From assembly GCA_036343635.1 (NCBI GenBank), contig JAYYVF010000017.1, forward strand, positions 17,621-81,620: a stretch of 64,000 nucleotides of DNA. Direction: 5' to 3'. The DNA is from GCA-2693325 sp036343635 (GTDB lineage Bacteria > Latescibacterota > UBA2968 > UBA8231). Each line of letters opens with the position of its first letter. The first letter of the stretch is position 1. Positions 17,587 to 25,773 of the stretch are shown piece by piece. Below the pieces are notes generated by a model that was not told the origin of the DNA, did not search any database, and worked only from the letters and a program-made list of their open reading frames with translations. The position numbers and the translations under genes were made by a program.

Positions 17587-18261
17587 TCATCCGCCACCAC
17601 AACCACCACCGCCACCACAACCACCGCCTAAGCTTGTTGCGCCGCCGCATGCCCCGCAAAGAAATACGGGATAGGCGGCCTCCGAAGAAGAAGTTTTCTC
17701 TTTCGCACCGAAACGGAGTTCGTTTTCAATGAGTTCGTAGTAATTACCCTTTTCAATTTTAAGCTTTGAGTCGAGAGCAAATAGCAACGGTATGCGAGTC
17801 GGATGTTTTGGGTTAACATTTTCTATATTGCAGGCGATACGCCAAGTGCGTTTCAATTCAATGGCTATATCCTTAGGATTTTCGATCGAAGAGTTGGGTG
17901 TGTGATTGAATCTTCGTCCGAATGCTTTTTTACAGAAATTATGGTATTCAATAGTGTGTAAAATGAAGTGGTGCCATGCAGCGTCAACGATCAATGAGGG
18001 CATGCCTATTCGGCGGTTTCCAGCAAAGTGAGCGATTATAAAAAATTGTTTGAGTCCATTTAGTACAAGATTTACATCGTAGGAACTCAAGGCCGGATGT
18101 TCTTCGGCTATTTTGTCTTTTACCGATTTACTAAAATGATAACGTGTTATGAATTCAAGCCGCCGAGGAACGCGTACTTTGCTGTGCCATATTCGATATC
18201 CGATATAGGTCACTATATAAAATAGAATCGCGAGAAGAACTAATTTGTAGTTTGTGTTCAT
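17587..18261 (-). CDS. GRDP-like protein with membrane anchor and Gly/Cys-rich tail
   Basis: The 224-residue protein has one N-terminal membrane segment (~6-26), then a region around residues 85-125 (MPSLIVDAAWHHFILHT, YHNFCKKAFGRRFNHTP) that resembles the glycine-rich-domain-protein family (GRDP/PF07173-like) seen in plants and many bacteria. The last ~20 residues form a low-complexity tail of Gly with spaced Cys (LGGGCGGGGGCGGG), and CGACGG lies just before it. The tail could bind metal or crosslink through disulfides, but that is speculation. Function is unknown. Confidence 0.6.
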   Translation of the reverse strand: MNTNYKLVLLAILFYIVTYIGYRIWHSKVRVPRRLEFITRYHFSKSVKDKIAEEHPALSSYDVNLVLNGLKQFFIIAHFAGNRRIGMPSLIVDAAWHHFILHTIEYHNFCKKAFGRRFNHTPNSSIENPKDIAIELKRTWRIACNIENVNPKHPTRIPLLFALDSKLKIEKGNYYELIENELRFGAKEKTSSSEAAYPVFLCGACGGATSLGGGCGGGGGCGGG

Positions 18262-18605
18262 TCGGACCTGTTACGCGTGAATAAGAGGTTTTGAAAAAAC
18301 TGTTGGTGACATAATTCCAGGATATGAGATCAAAAACAATACTTGTCTCTAGTGCTTCATTTTAAGTTTGTTGCTGTAGATAGGCAATATTGATTTGGGA
18401 ATTAATATTGCCTAATGGCAACAAAAAAAGAAAAGGTAAAATTGGCGATAAGGACTGATTTTTCTATAAAATATACGGCTTATCAACTATAAATGGACCA
18501 ATATGTTGCCAAAAAATAACATATAAATCCATGTCAAGGAGTCCATCGGCCAATTTCGTTTTCTGCTTGTATCATTGGAGGAGGACTGGGTTTCTCTATC
18601 CAAAT
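18262..18605. other. Intergenic region with a long imperfect palindrome
   Basis: This 344-bp gap lies between two reverse-strand genes. A hairpin at 18368-18424 is its only clear structure. It has a perfect 11-bp inner stem and an outer 7-bp stem. The rest is AT-rich without an ORF or recognisable promoter. Confidence 0.5.
18368..18424. repeat. Imperfect inverted repeat (7 + 11 bp arms)
   Basis: Outer arms 18368-18374 and 18418-18424 pair, and inner arms 18381-18391 and 18404-18414 pair perfectly around a 12-nt loop. There is no T-run, so it is not a normal terminator. The inner arm ends TAGGCAA/TTGCCTA recur in another inverted repeat at 43281-43311. It may be an operator or a REP-like element. 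Confidence 0.5.
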
Positions 18606-19742
18606 TTATTCGAAGAACCCTAAATCCTCTCTTGCGGCGGTTTTGGCAACGTCTTCATTTAGTGTTATACCTAGCCCGGGCTTGTCAGGTACCGTGATGT
18701 GTCCGTCGACTATCATCGGGCCTTCCATCGTAAGATTTGACCAGAGGTCATTATCAAGATGATGGAATTCTAAGGCTAAAAAATTTGGAACTGCTGCGCA
18801 TACATGCATCATCGCGTATGTTCCGATGGGGCTGCATATATTGTGTGGCGCTAAGGGCATATAGTAAAGGTCGGCTAACTCTGCGATTCGCTTACTCTCT
18901 AATAGGCCTCCAGCTTTGGCAATGTCTGGTGTGACAATGTCGGTTGCTTGTGATTGAATTAATTCTCGAAAACCATGACGGGTATAAAAATTTTCGCCAG
19001 TACAGATCGGAGTACGCGTGGAATTTTTCACTCGCAACATGGCTTCCACATTTTCAGCGGGTATTGGATCCTCCAGCCAAAGAAGATCTAGATGTTCGAA
19101 TTCTTTCGCGACCTTAAGTATGTCGACAGGAGTGTAGGCCCAATGGGCGTCGATAGCTAAATCTGTGTCCGGGTGTAAGGCATTACGGATCGCCGTAACA
19201 ACATCAACATAGTATTTAATGTCTTTGTTGCGTATTCCTCGATTATATTCATCGCGTCTAGAGGGAAGTGGATCTATGTCAAATTTTATGGCATCAAATC
19301 CTCGTGCTTCTACTTCGACGGCTTTGGCAGCATAAGACTCTGGACTCTCGTCTTCGCCGGCATGGCAATCATTATACACTCTAACTGTATCTCGGAATTT
19401 TCCTCCGAGCATCTGCCAAATTGGCGCACCAAATGCCTGGCCTTTTATATCCCACAATGCCATTTCGATTCCACTGATTGCGCTCATCACCGCCCCTTGG
19501 TAATAACCTGAGGCAGATTGTCCGCGCATCATATCCCGGAAGCAACGGTCAATGTTGCGGGGGTCCTTCCCGATTAATGTTCTTTGTATCCTTTGATCAG
19601 TGACAATTTGGTGGACCCCTGCTCCGTGATAGGCTTCCCCGATACCTGTAATTCCTTGATCTGTTTTTACTTTAACCAAAACCCAGGCGAATGGTTGCAA
19701 AACGACCGAACTTATTTCAGTAATCTTCATATTTTTATCCAT
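18606..19742 (-). CDS. Enolase-superfamily sugar-acid dehydratase (mandelate racemase/MLE type)
   Basis: The 378-residue protein has the mandelate racemase/muconate-lactonising N-cap (ITEISSVVLQPFAWVLVKV) and the barrel residues in order: AIKFDID, a metal Asp in IDAHWAY, a metal Glu in WLEDPIP, a metal Glu in CTGENFYT, and a base His in LAPHNICSPIG. The pattern resembles galactonate- and mannonate-dehydratase-like members that dehydrate sugar acids to 2-keto-3-deoxy acids. The start may be the ATG 4 codons in (MKITEISS). It stands alone on the reverse strand; the exact substrate cannot be deduced. Confidence 0.85.
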   Translation of the reverse strand: MDKNMKITEISSVVLQPFAWVLVKVKTDQGITGIGEAYHGAGVHQIVTDQRIQRTLIGKDPRNIDRCFRDMMRGQSASGYYQGAVMSAISGIEMALWDIKGQAFGAPIWQMLGGKFRDTVRVYNDCHAGEDESPESYAAKAVEVEARGFDAIKFDIDPLPSRRDEYNRGIRNKDIKYYVDVVTAIRNALHPDTDLAIDAHWAYTPVDILKVAKEFEHLDLLWLEDPIPAENVEAMLRVKNSTRTPICTGENFYTRHGFRELIQSQATDIVTPDIAKAGGLLESKRIAELADLYYMPLAPHNICSPIGTYAMMHVCAAVPNFLALEFHHLDNDLWSNLTMEGPMIVDGHITVPDKPGLGITLNEDVAKTAAREDLGFFE

Positions 19743-19945
19743 TCTTTATTGGGGATTCAGTTGTCAATCGAACTTCTGGGTCTTAAACTTAGCCAAGCCT
19801 TTATTGATAACCAACATTATTTTGAAATATTGTTTGTAGACGTGTACGACGGCAATGATTGTAAAAAAAAAAAATAGGGTTGGGTAGCCTAAAGTACGGC
19901 GAAATTTTTCTGTGTTTGTGAGGATCTGTACTGGAGATGTAAAAT

Positions 19946-20563
19946 ATGCGACTGATTATTGTTGGATGTGAGTATTCTGGGGTTACGACTCTTATCAATG
20001 CGATCCATGGTTGGGGACTTCAGCATGGTATGAACTATCACTTAGATGATCATTTTACTATCCCCGATGCGTTTCATTTGAGCCAGGAGGAGCAACAGGC
20101 AATGCTTGATATGCTACCGGCGATTAAGGAGCGTTTTCAGCGTTTTCAAATTGCATATCATGTAAAATTACTGCATCGATTTTCCCACATTCTCTTGGGT
20201 GGATTTCATATTGAAGAGATTGTGTATGGTCCAAGATATTATTATCCCGGTATAAATATTGAGATACGAGAATGGGAACCAGAGATGCCCAGTGATACAA
20301 TTTTGGTTCATCTACATGCTTCCGCTGAAACTATTAACAGACGTATGGTTGAAAATCCACACCCGCAACAATTAGTGCCTTCTTCTGACATTTCGGTCGT
20401 TTTAGACGAATTTAAGCAACAATTTAACAAGTCGTGGATTAAGAACAAATTCTCTATGGATACCAGTGACTTGACGCCAGATGGGTTACTCGAACGGTTT
20501 TTCACACTGTCGATTTCCCATCTCAATTCAAATGACTCACTTACTCGTTTACTAATTAAATGA
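19946..20563 (+). CDS. P-loop-kinase-like protein lacking the Walker A lysine
   Basis: This 205-residue protein begins MRLIIVGCEYSGVTTL, a Walker A-like loop of the nucleoside/shikimate-kinase type, but the conserved lysine is Val13 (codon gtt). A later LVHLHASAETINRRM block resembles the LID/base-binding part of small kinases, with arginines. ATP binding may be weak or lost. The FGE gene follows 33 bp later on the same strand. The role is unknown: it could be a sensor or structural relative of a kinase. Confidence 0.55.
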   Translation: MRLIIVGCEYSGVTTLINAIHGWGLQHGMNYHLDDHFTIPDAFHLSQEEQQAMLDMLPAIKERFQRFQIAYHVKLLHRFSHILLGGFHIEEIVYGPRYYYPGINIEIREWEPEMPSDTILVHLHASAETINRRMVENPHPQQLVPSSDISVVLDEFKQQFNKSWIKNKFSMDTSDLTPDGLLERFFTLSISHLNSNDSLTRLLIK

Positions 20564-20596
20564 TCTTTGGATCATATTTTTTAAAGGATTTTTGGA

Positions 20597-21532
20597 TTGA
20601 GTGAAAGTCGTTGCTGTGCAGCACAACAAGACGAAAAAGTTTGTTCGAAACAGGTTGAAGTCTTTAAGCGTGTCTCATCAGGAAAATTAGACGACATGGT
20701 CCTCGTTGATGTAGGTAATTTTCTCAAGGGTACTGACGAAAGCATTGGTTATGAGGATGATGGAGAAGGGCCGGTTCGGGAGATATATCTGGATGCTTTT
20801 TTCATCGATATAACGCCTGTAACGAATCGCCAATTTAGTGATTTTATCAATGCGACAGGTTATCGGACGGAAGCGGATGACTTTGGATGGTCTTTTGTAT
20901 TTCAGGCACATGTTCCCAAGAAAATCAGTGGTGAACCTGTGCCTGGCGTTCCATGGTGGCGTAAAGTAGATCGTGCTAACTGGCGCCGCCCAGAGGGTCC
21001 TGGAAGTAATATTAAGAAACGCATGGAAAACCCAGTGGTTCATGTCTCTATTCGTGATGCTCGAGCTTATTGTGAATGGGTGGGTAAACGTCTTCCAACT
21101 GAGGCAGAGTGGGAAGCTGCTGGACGTGGAGGATTAGTGCAAAGACGCTATGCTTGGGGAGATGAACTGACTCCAGACGGAAAACATCAATGTAATATAT
21201 GGCAAGGTGATTTCCCGTCTAACGATTCTGCTGCTGATGGATATGCTGGCACTAGTCCAGTTAAAGCTTTTCCTGCTAATGGTTTTGGGATTTATTCGGT
21301 TGCTGGTAATGTTTGGGAGTGGTGTCACGACTATTGGAGTCCATTTTTTCACCGAAATGGTCCCGACAGAAATCCTACGGGGCCAGCAAGCGGTAATCGC
21401 CACGTTATGCGTGGAGGTTCTTTTCTATGCCATTCGTCTTACTGCAATCGATATCGTATTGCAGCTCGAACATCTAACACATCGGATAGTTCGACGGCTA
21501 ATATGGGTTTTCGGTGCGTGCGAGATGTTTGA
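20597..21532 (+). CDS. Formylglycine-generating enzyme (SUMF1 family)
   Basis: The 311-residue protein is a FGE-sulfatase domain: VDVGNFLKGTDE, ITPVTNRQFSDF, KRLPTEAEWEAAGRGG, GNVWEWCHDYW and GFRCV. Unlike many SUMF1-like proteins it keeps both redox/copper cysteines, C278 and C283 in RGGSFLCHSSYC, spaced as C336/C341 of human FGE. It should therefore convert a sulfatase Cys to formylglycine. The start is TTG with AAAGGA 8 nt upstream. The first ~15 residues are Cys-rich and unusual. No sulfatase gene lies in this window, so its client must be elsewhere. Confidence 0.87.
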   Translation: MSESRCCAAQQDEKVCSKQVEVFKRVSSGKLDDMVLVDVGNFLKGTDESIGYEDDGEGPVREIYLDAFFIDITPVTNRQFSDFINATGYRTEADDFGWSFVFQAHVPKKISGEPVPGVPWWRKVDRANWRRPEGPGSNIKKRMENPVVHVSIRDARAYCEWVGKRLPTEAEWEAAGRGGLVQRRYAWGDELTPDGKHQCNIWQGDFPSNDSAADGYAGTSPVKAFPANGFGIYSVAGNVWEWCHDYWSPFFHRNGPDRNPTGPASGNRHVMRGGSFLCHSSYCNRYRIAARTSNTSDSSTANMGFRCVRDV

Positions 21533-21579
21533 AAGGCTTGCTCTGTGTTGATCTCGGTATAGCTACTGCAAACAGCTGT

Positions 21580-22002
21580 TTAATGACAAGGGACCAAGTG
21601 GGGTAATTGGTTTAGGCTTCCGCAAAGTATGGCTTTTTGTTCAAAGTGTTTCCCCAATTTTTTGGCTGTGACCATATCGATACCGATTATCAAGAGGCTT
21701 ATTTCAGGATCCCATTCTTTTTTTGTGTCTGTTCCTTCTCCTGCGTAAAACACATAGTCCCTTTCAGTACAATACGCTACGAGATTTCGATGGCGATTTA
21801 TGTTTTGTGGCTTATTTAACTTCTTTGATTGTGGATTGTAGGCTGTTATGTATGTCCAATTTAACTCTTTATGTTTTTTTAAGAGTTCTTCAAGTTCGTA
21901 GCTGTTCTGATCTATTTTAATACAAAATGGACGTTCAGTTTCCGTAACCCAATAGTCAGTAGATTCGTATGCGCTCCATAATTTTATTTCATTATTATTC
22001 AA
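21580..22002 (-). CDS. DUF3293-like protein
   Basis: This 140-residue cytoplasmic protein contains the TAYNPQSKKLN and AYCTERDYVFYAGEGTD blocks, the EISLLIIG segment and a final AILCG typical of the DUF3293 family. No enzyme activity is established for the family. The gene is convergent with the FGE gene, 47 bp apart, and divergent from the lipoprotein gene at 22078. Confidence 0.65.
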   Translation of the reverse strand: MNNNEIKLWSAYESTDYWVTETERPFCIKIDQNSYELEELLKKHKELNWTYITAYNPQSKKLNKPQNINRHRNLVAYCTERDYVFYAGEGTDTKKEWDPEISLLIIGIDMVTAKKLGKHFEQKAILCGSLNQLPHLVPCH

Positions 22003-22024
22003 TTGACGATCCGTAATGAGAGAT

Positions 22025-22053
22025 TTGGTTTATGTGAATATATGTTATACAAT
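22025..22053 (+). promoter_or_regulatory. Probable sigma70 promoter
   Basis: TTGGTT and TACAAT are separated by 17 bp, ending 24 bp before the GTG at 22078, and AGAGGGGG follows as ribosome binding site. The -10 box matches the consensus at five of six positions, the -35 at three. Confidence 0.45.
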
Positions 22054-22077
22054 ATACGCAAATAGAGGGGGAAACCC

Positions 22078-22503
22078 GTGCAGCGACTGATCATTGGAAT
22101 CTGGCTTCTGTATGTAAATGCAATAGTGAGCTGTGGAGACCAGGACAAGCCCTTCGTTGTATCAGTTAGTAAGGGTGGTGGCTTTACGTCTTTATTTCAG
22201 GGATGTGAACTTCGTAGCGATGGGATGATCATAGAATGGAAACAGTATGGGATTGGTAAGCGCGAAGAGTTGGGAAGAAAGCAGCTTTCTTCGGTAAGAA
22301 TTCGTGAGATAGCAGAACGATTGTTGGCACTCGAATTGTCAGATGGACTAATTGGTAAGCCGGGGAATATGACGTATAAAGTAGTGTATAGGGATGTCAA
22401 TGATACATTGCGTTGGTCTTGGTCGATTGATGACTCGTTAGATTTGGAATGGGAAGAATGGTACCGGAACACGCGGGAATTTTGTATTGATCATGCTAAG
22501 TAA
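22078..22503 (+). CDS. Small putative lipoprotein, unknown function
   Basis: The 141-residue protein starts with GTG after a strong AGAGGGGG site. It has a hydrophobic N-terminus ending in a plausible lipobox IVSC (Cys19). The mature part has a beta-rich centre (MTYKVVYRDVNDTLRWSWSI) and a final helix. I recognise no family. The M4 protease gene begins 31 bp downstream on the same strand, so it may be cotranscribed with that large secreted protein. Confidence 0.55.
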   Translation: MQRLIIGIWLLYVNAIVSCGDQDKPFVVSVSKGGGFTSLFQGCELRSDGMIIEWKQYGIGKREELGRKQLSSVRIREIAERLLALELSDGLIGKPGNMTYKVVYRDVNDTLRWSWSIDDSLDLEWEEWYRNTREFCIDHAK

Positions 22504-22534
22504 GTTATAACACTAAATTCGAAGAGATTATTTC

Positions 22535-25500
22535 ATGAGAAAATTGTTGTTGGGCACTCTTGCGGTGGTAGTAATTGGTGGAATGGTTTTTCCCACTGCA
22601 GACGCGAATGCAAAAAATTGGAAGTCTAAGAGCACTCGCAAACTCGGGCGATCCGTATCCTTGACATCAAAGGCTTCACCACCGAGTCAACGACTCAAAA
22701 ATAAGGTGTTAAAGCAAAATTTTGTTCCTTCAATCCCGCGAGCGAAGGTAGTTTCGGGAACGAATCAAGGATTTGGAACACCTAGGGCGTGGGCGCGCGT
22801 TGTGCGTAAAAACGTTTTGGAAAAAGATTGGCATGTCTATCGGGATAGACGCTCGGGGCTACCAAAGCGTTTACGGTGGAAGGCCGCTCGTCCTGCTGGT
22901 AAGGTTGCGGTTCGACCCGCGCTATCCAGTGCTGTCGACCTGACCTACAGGCTATTGGAAACGCATCATGAGGCGTTCAAAATAACTAATCCCACCACTG
23001 AGTTTTTGGTCCGTGAAACAATTTTTGATAGGCGCGGTCAACTTCACGTGTTGATGCAACAATACTACGAAGGAATACCCGTGTGGGGTGGAGAGCTTAC
23101 TTCGCATCTGGACGGTATAGGTCTTTACGCGCTGAATGCAAGTTACCAATCTTTGTCCCAGGTAAAGGTAGATACGTCACCTACGGTATCTTCGATTCAG
23201 GCAATTGAGGTTGTGACTCAGAGCGTTGGGAGTATCTCGAACTTACCCCAATCGATTGGTGATATTTTAGATTATTCAGGTCCTGAAACACATTTATATC
23301 TTTGGAATCGCGACGCCGATCATGTGCGGTTGGTTTGGAGAGTGTTGCTGCGTCCTCAGGTTCATGAACGTAATTATTATTTTGTTGATGCGCATACGGG
23401 AGAAATTATTCATCGATATGCGGCCAGTCCAAGCGATGGCTCCTTGCAGGCTAAAGCAAAAGATCTTAATGGCCAGGAAAAGACCTTAGAAGTATACGAA
23501 CAAGAGAACCTGTTTTTCTTAGCAGATTTTACTCGCCCGATATACGATGAAGATCTAGCGGGATTTGGAGGGTTACCTCGGGGATCCCTTTTAACAATGG
23601 ACTTGCAGGGGCGAGATTTGGCGAGGGATGTCGATTTTCTCATTGCGTCTTCTGAAGATAATAAATGGAGTGACGCCAGCGCGGTTTCTGCTCATGCCAA
23701 CATGGCTCAGGTTTTTGAGTATTTCTACGATAGCTTTGGTAGAAGAGGGATTGATGGAGATGGTGACACGATTATTTCACTAATACACGTTACCGATGGA
23801 GGGGAATCAATGTCTAACGCGTATTGGAATGGTCGTTTTATCGCGTATGGAGATGGAGGTGAGGCCCTTAAGCCATTAGCCGGCTCACTCGATGTAGCCG
23901 CACACGAATTTAGCCACGGTTTGATCGAACGAACGGTTAACCTTGAATACCAATTTCAATCAGGGGCACTAAATGAATCAATCGCTGATGTGTTTGGTGT
24001 ATTGATCGATGATGAAGACTGGCTGGTAGGTGAGGACGTTGTTTCGTCCGACTATTTTCCCTCGGGTGCGCTGCGTAGTATGGTCGACCCGCACAACGGT
24101 GGTAATCCCGGCGATTTTTTTTGGCAGCCGTCTCATATGAGGGAATATGTTGAATTGGATATTGACGATGATAATGGGGGAGTCCACGTAAACAGTGGTA
24201 TTCCAAACAAAGCTGCATATTTGCTCGCAGAGGCGATAGGCCGAGAAAAGTTGGGTCAGATTTATTATAGGGTTTTGGACGCACGCTATTTAAATGCTAC
24301 CTCGGGATTTACGGATATGCGGTTGGCCGTAGTTCAGGCTGCAATCGATCTTTATGGAGAGGATAGCGACGAATTTAATTCAGCGGTGGCGGCTTTTGAC
24401 CAGGTGGGGATTACAGGGGATGAGGAATTGGTCGCGTCTGAGCCGGAAGAATTGCCTTCTGTAAAAGGGGAAGAATGGCTGGCTGTGGTAAACGCTGAAA
24501 ATTTTGATACAAGTTTGTATCTTGTGCGGCCAACCGTGGGGGACGATGAGGATATTGTTCAGTTGACGGAGACTCAGGTTTTTGCAGAGACCGGAAATGC
24601 TTTAACAGTTTCTGAAGATGGTTCATATTTGTTTTTCGTTGATGATTCAAACTTTATCCGTGGAATTAATATTGACGGAAGTAATGAGGAAGTGTTGAGT
24701 GAAGAGGGGGAATGGTCTTCAATATCACTTTCACCTGATGGGAGTAAATTAGCAGCAACTTCCGTCTTTGAGGATTCAACTATTTTTATCTTTGATTTGG
24801 TGAATCCTGAGAATTCGCTCGAGATGAAATTATACAATCCCACGACTCAAGATGGAATTCAATCAAATACGGTGCTTTTTGCAGATGCGTTGGATTGGGA
24901 TCTCAGTGGTAAACATTTAGTGTATGACGCTTATAATTCTGTACGCTCAGGTGAAAGTACCCTGGGTTATTGGGATATTGCAATAATCGATGTAGAAAAT
25001 GAGCTCATATTTTCATTGTTTGCTGCCCTGCCGGAAGGTGTTCATATGGGAAATCCTTCCTTTGCGCAAACCAATCCGCGGTATTTGGTGTTTGATTTTC
25101 ACGATGAGTCTTCTGAAACCCACGAAGTGGGTGTGGCCGATTTGTTTGAAAATGAGGTCGGTTTTATTTTAGAGACAGGGAGAACTTTTTCCTTCCCGCG
25201 CTTTTCAGTCGACGATGAACGGCTTGTGTTTGAGAGTTATCGCGATGGAAGTTTCACAGTGTATCAAATTCCTTTAGCGAAAGATCGACTCTCAGCGTTG
25301 GCGGAGCCGGAACTGTTTTTAGAGGATGCTCAGTCGGCCACGTGGTTCGCAATCGGTTCTCGGCCGGATGTCGATACGGCTGTTGAAGAAGGGTCGGTAG
25401 ATCTGTTGCCTGCCACATCGTCTCTTCAACAGAATTTCCCGAATCCCTTTAATGGGAAGACTCTAATTTCTTATACCCTATCGACCGAGACCGTTGTCGA

Positions 25501-25705
25501 TTTAAAAGTTTACGACGTGCTCGGTCAGGAAATTGTGACGCTCTTTAGGGGACCCCGGTTCTCTGGTGAACACCATGTTTCCTGGGATGGACGGTCTCAA
25601 AATGGCAAGGCCGTGGCAACGGGAACTTATTTATATGTCATTACACTTGGCAATGATGGGAAGGATCTTCGCCAAGAAGTTCGAAAGATGGTTTTATTGC
25701 GCTAA
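22535..25705 (+). CDS. Secreted thermolysin-family (M4) metalloprotease with beta-propeller and T9SS-type tail
   Basis: The 1056-residue protein has a signal peptide (~1-27), an FTP/PepSY-like propeptide region (~100-300), and an M4 catalytic domain with H457-E458-FS-H461 and the downstream zinc Glu in NESIAD (E481). GVHVNSGIPNKAAYL carries the helix typical of thermolysins. From ~640 to 930 there are PD40/TolB-like propeller repeats (SISLSPDGSKLAA). The last ~95 residues, from QQNFPNPFNGKTLI to KMVLLR, form a FlgD/Por-secretion-tail domain. It is likely exported, matured by propeptide removal and surface-attached or released. It is followed within 70 bp by another giant protein with the same kind of tail. 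Confidence 0.9.
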   Translation: MRKLLLGTLAVVVIGGMVFPTADANAKNWKSKSTRKLGRSVSLTSKASPPSQRLKNKVLKQNFVPSIPRAKVVSGTNQGFGTPRAWARVVRKNVLEKDWHVYRDRRSGLPKRLRWKAARPAGKVAVRPALSSAVDLTYRLLETHHEAFKITNPTTEFLVRETIFDRRGQLHVLMQQYYEGIPVWGGELTSHLDGIGLYALNASYQSLSQVKVDTSPTVSSIQAIEVVTQSVGSISNLPQSIGDILDYSGPETHLYLWNRDADHVRLVWRVLLRPQVHERNYYFVDAHTGEIIHRYAASPSDGSLQAKAKDLNGQEKTLEVYEQENLFFLADFTRPIYDEDLAGFGGLPRGSLLTMDLQGRDLARDVDFLIASSEDNKWSDASAVSAHANMAQVFEYFYDSFGRRGIDGDGDTIISLIHVTDGGESMSNAYWNGRFIAYGDGGEALKPLAGSLDVAAHEFSHGLIERTVNLEYQFQSGALNESIADVFGVLIDDEDWLVGEDVVSSDYFPSGALRSMVDPHNGGNPGDFFWQPSHMREYVELDIDDDNGGVHVNSGIPNKAAYLLAEAIGREKLGQIYYRVLDARYLNATSGFTDMRLAVVQAAIDLYGEDSDEFNSAVAAFDQVGITGDEELVASEPEELPSVKGEEWLAVVNAENFDTSLYLVRPTVGDDEDIVQLTETQVFAETGNALTVSEDGSYLFFVDDSNFIRGINIDGSNEEVLSEEGEWSSISLSPDGSKLAATSVFEDSTIFIFDLVNPENSLEMKLYNPTTQDGIQSNTVLFADALDWDLSGKHLVYDAYNSVRSGESTLGYWDIAIIDVENELIFSLFAALPEGVHMGNPSFAQTNPRYLVFDFHDESSETHEVGVADLFENEVGFILETGRTFSFPRFSVDDERLVFESYRDGSFTVYQIPLAKDRLSALAEPELFLEDAQSATWFAIGSRPDVDTAVEEGSVDLLPATSSLQQNFPNPFNGKTLISYTLSTETVVDLKVYDVLGQEIVTLFRGPRFSGEHHVSWDGRSQNGKAVATGTYLYVITLGNDGKDLRQEVRKMVLLR

Positions 25706-25773
25706 CTGTGGTTTTCTCCAGTTTTAATCGAGATTCGAAGAAATGTGAAATGTATTGTTTTGGTCGAGGCTCT

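Noticed and set aside
17462..17674. A + strand frame with proline-rich CHPPPQPPPPPQPP
   Set aside because: It is the antisense of the Gly/Cys tail of the GRDP-like gene, with no ribosome binding site.
19862..19873. A 12-base A tract
   Set aside because: A homopolymer in an intergenic region; it has no accompanying hairpin and explains nothing by itself.
23937..24284. Long reverse-strand frames across the M4 protease gene
   Set aside because: They are shadows of a gene with a clear HExxH domain, and have unusual His/Pro composition.
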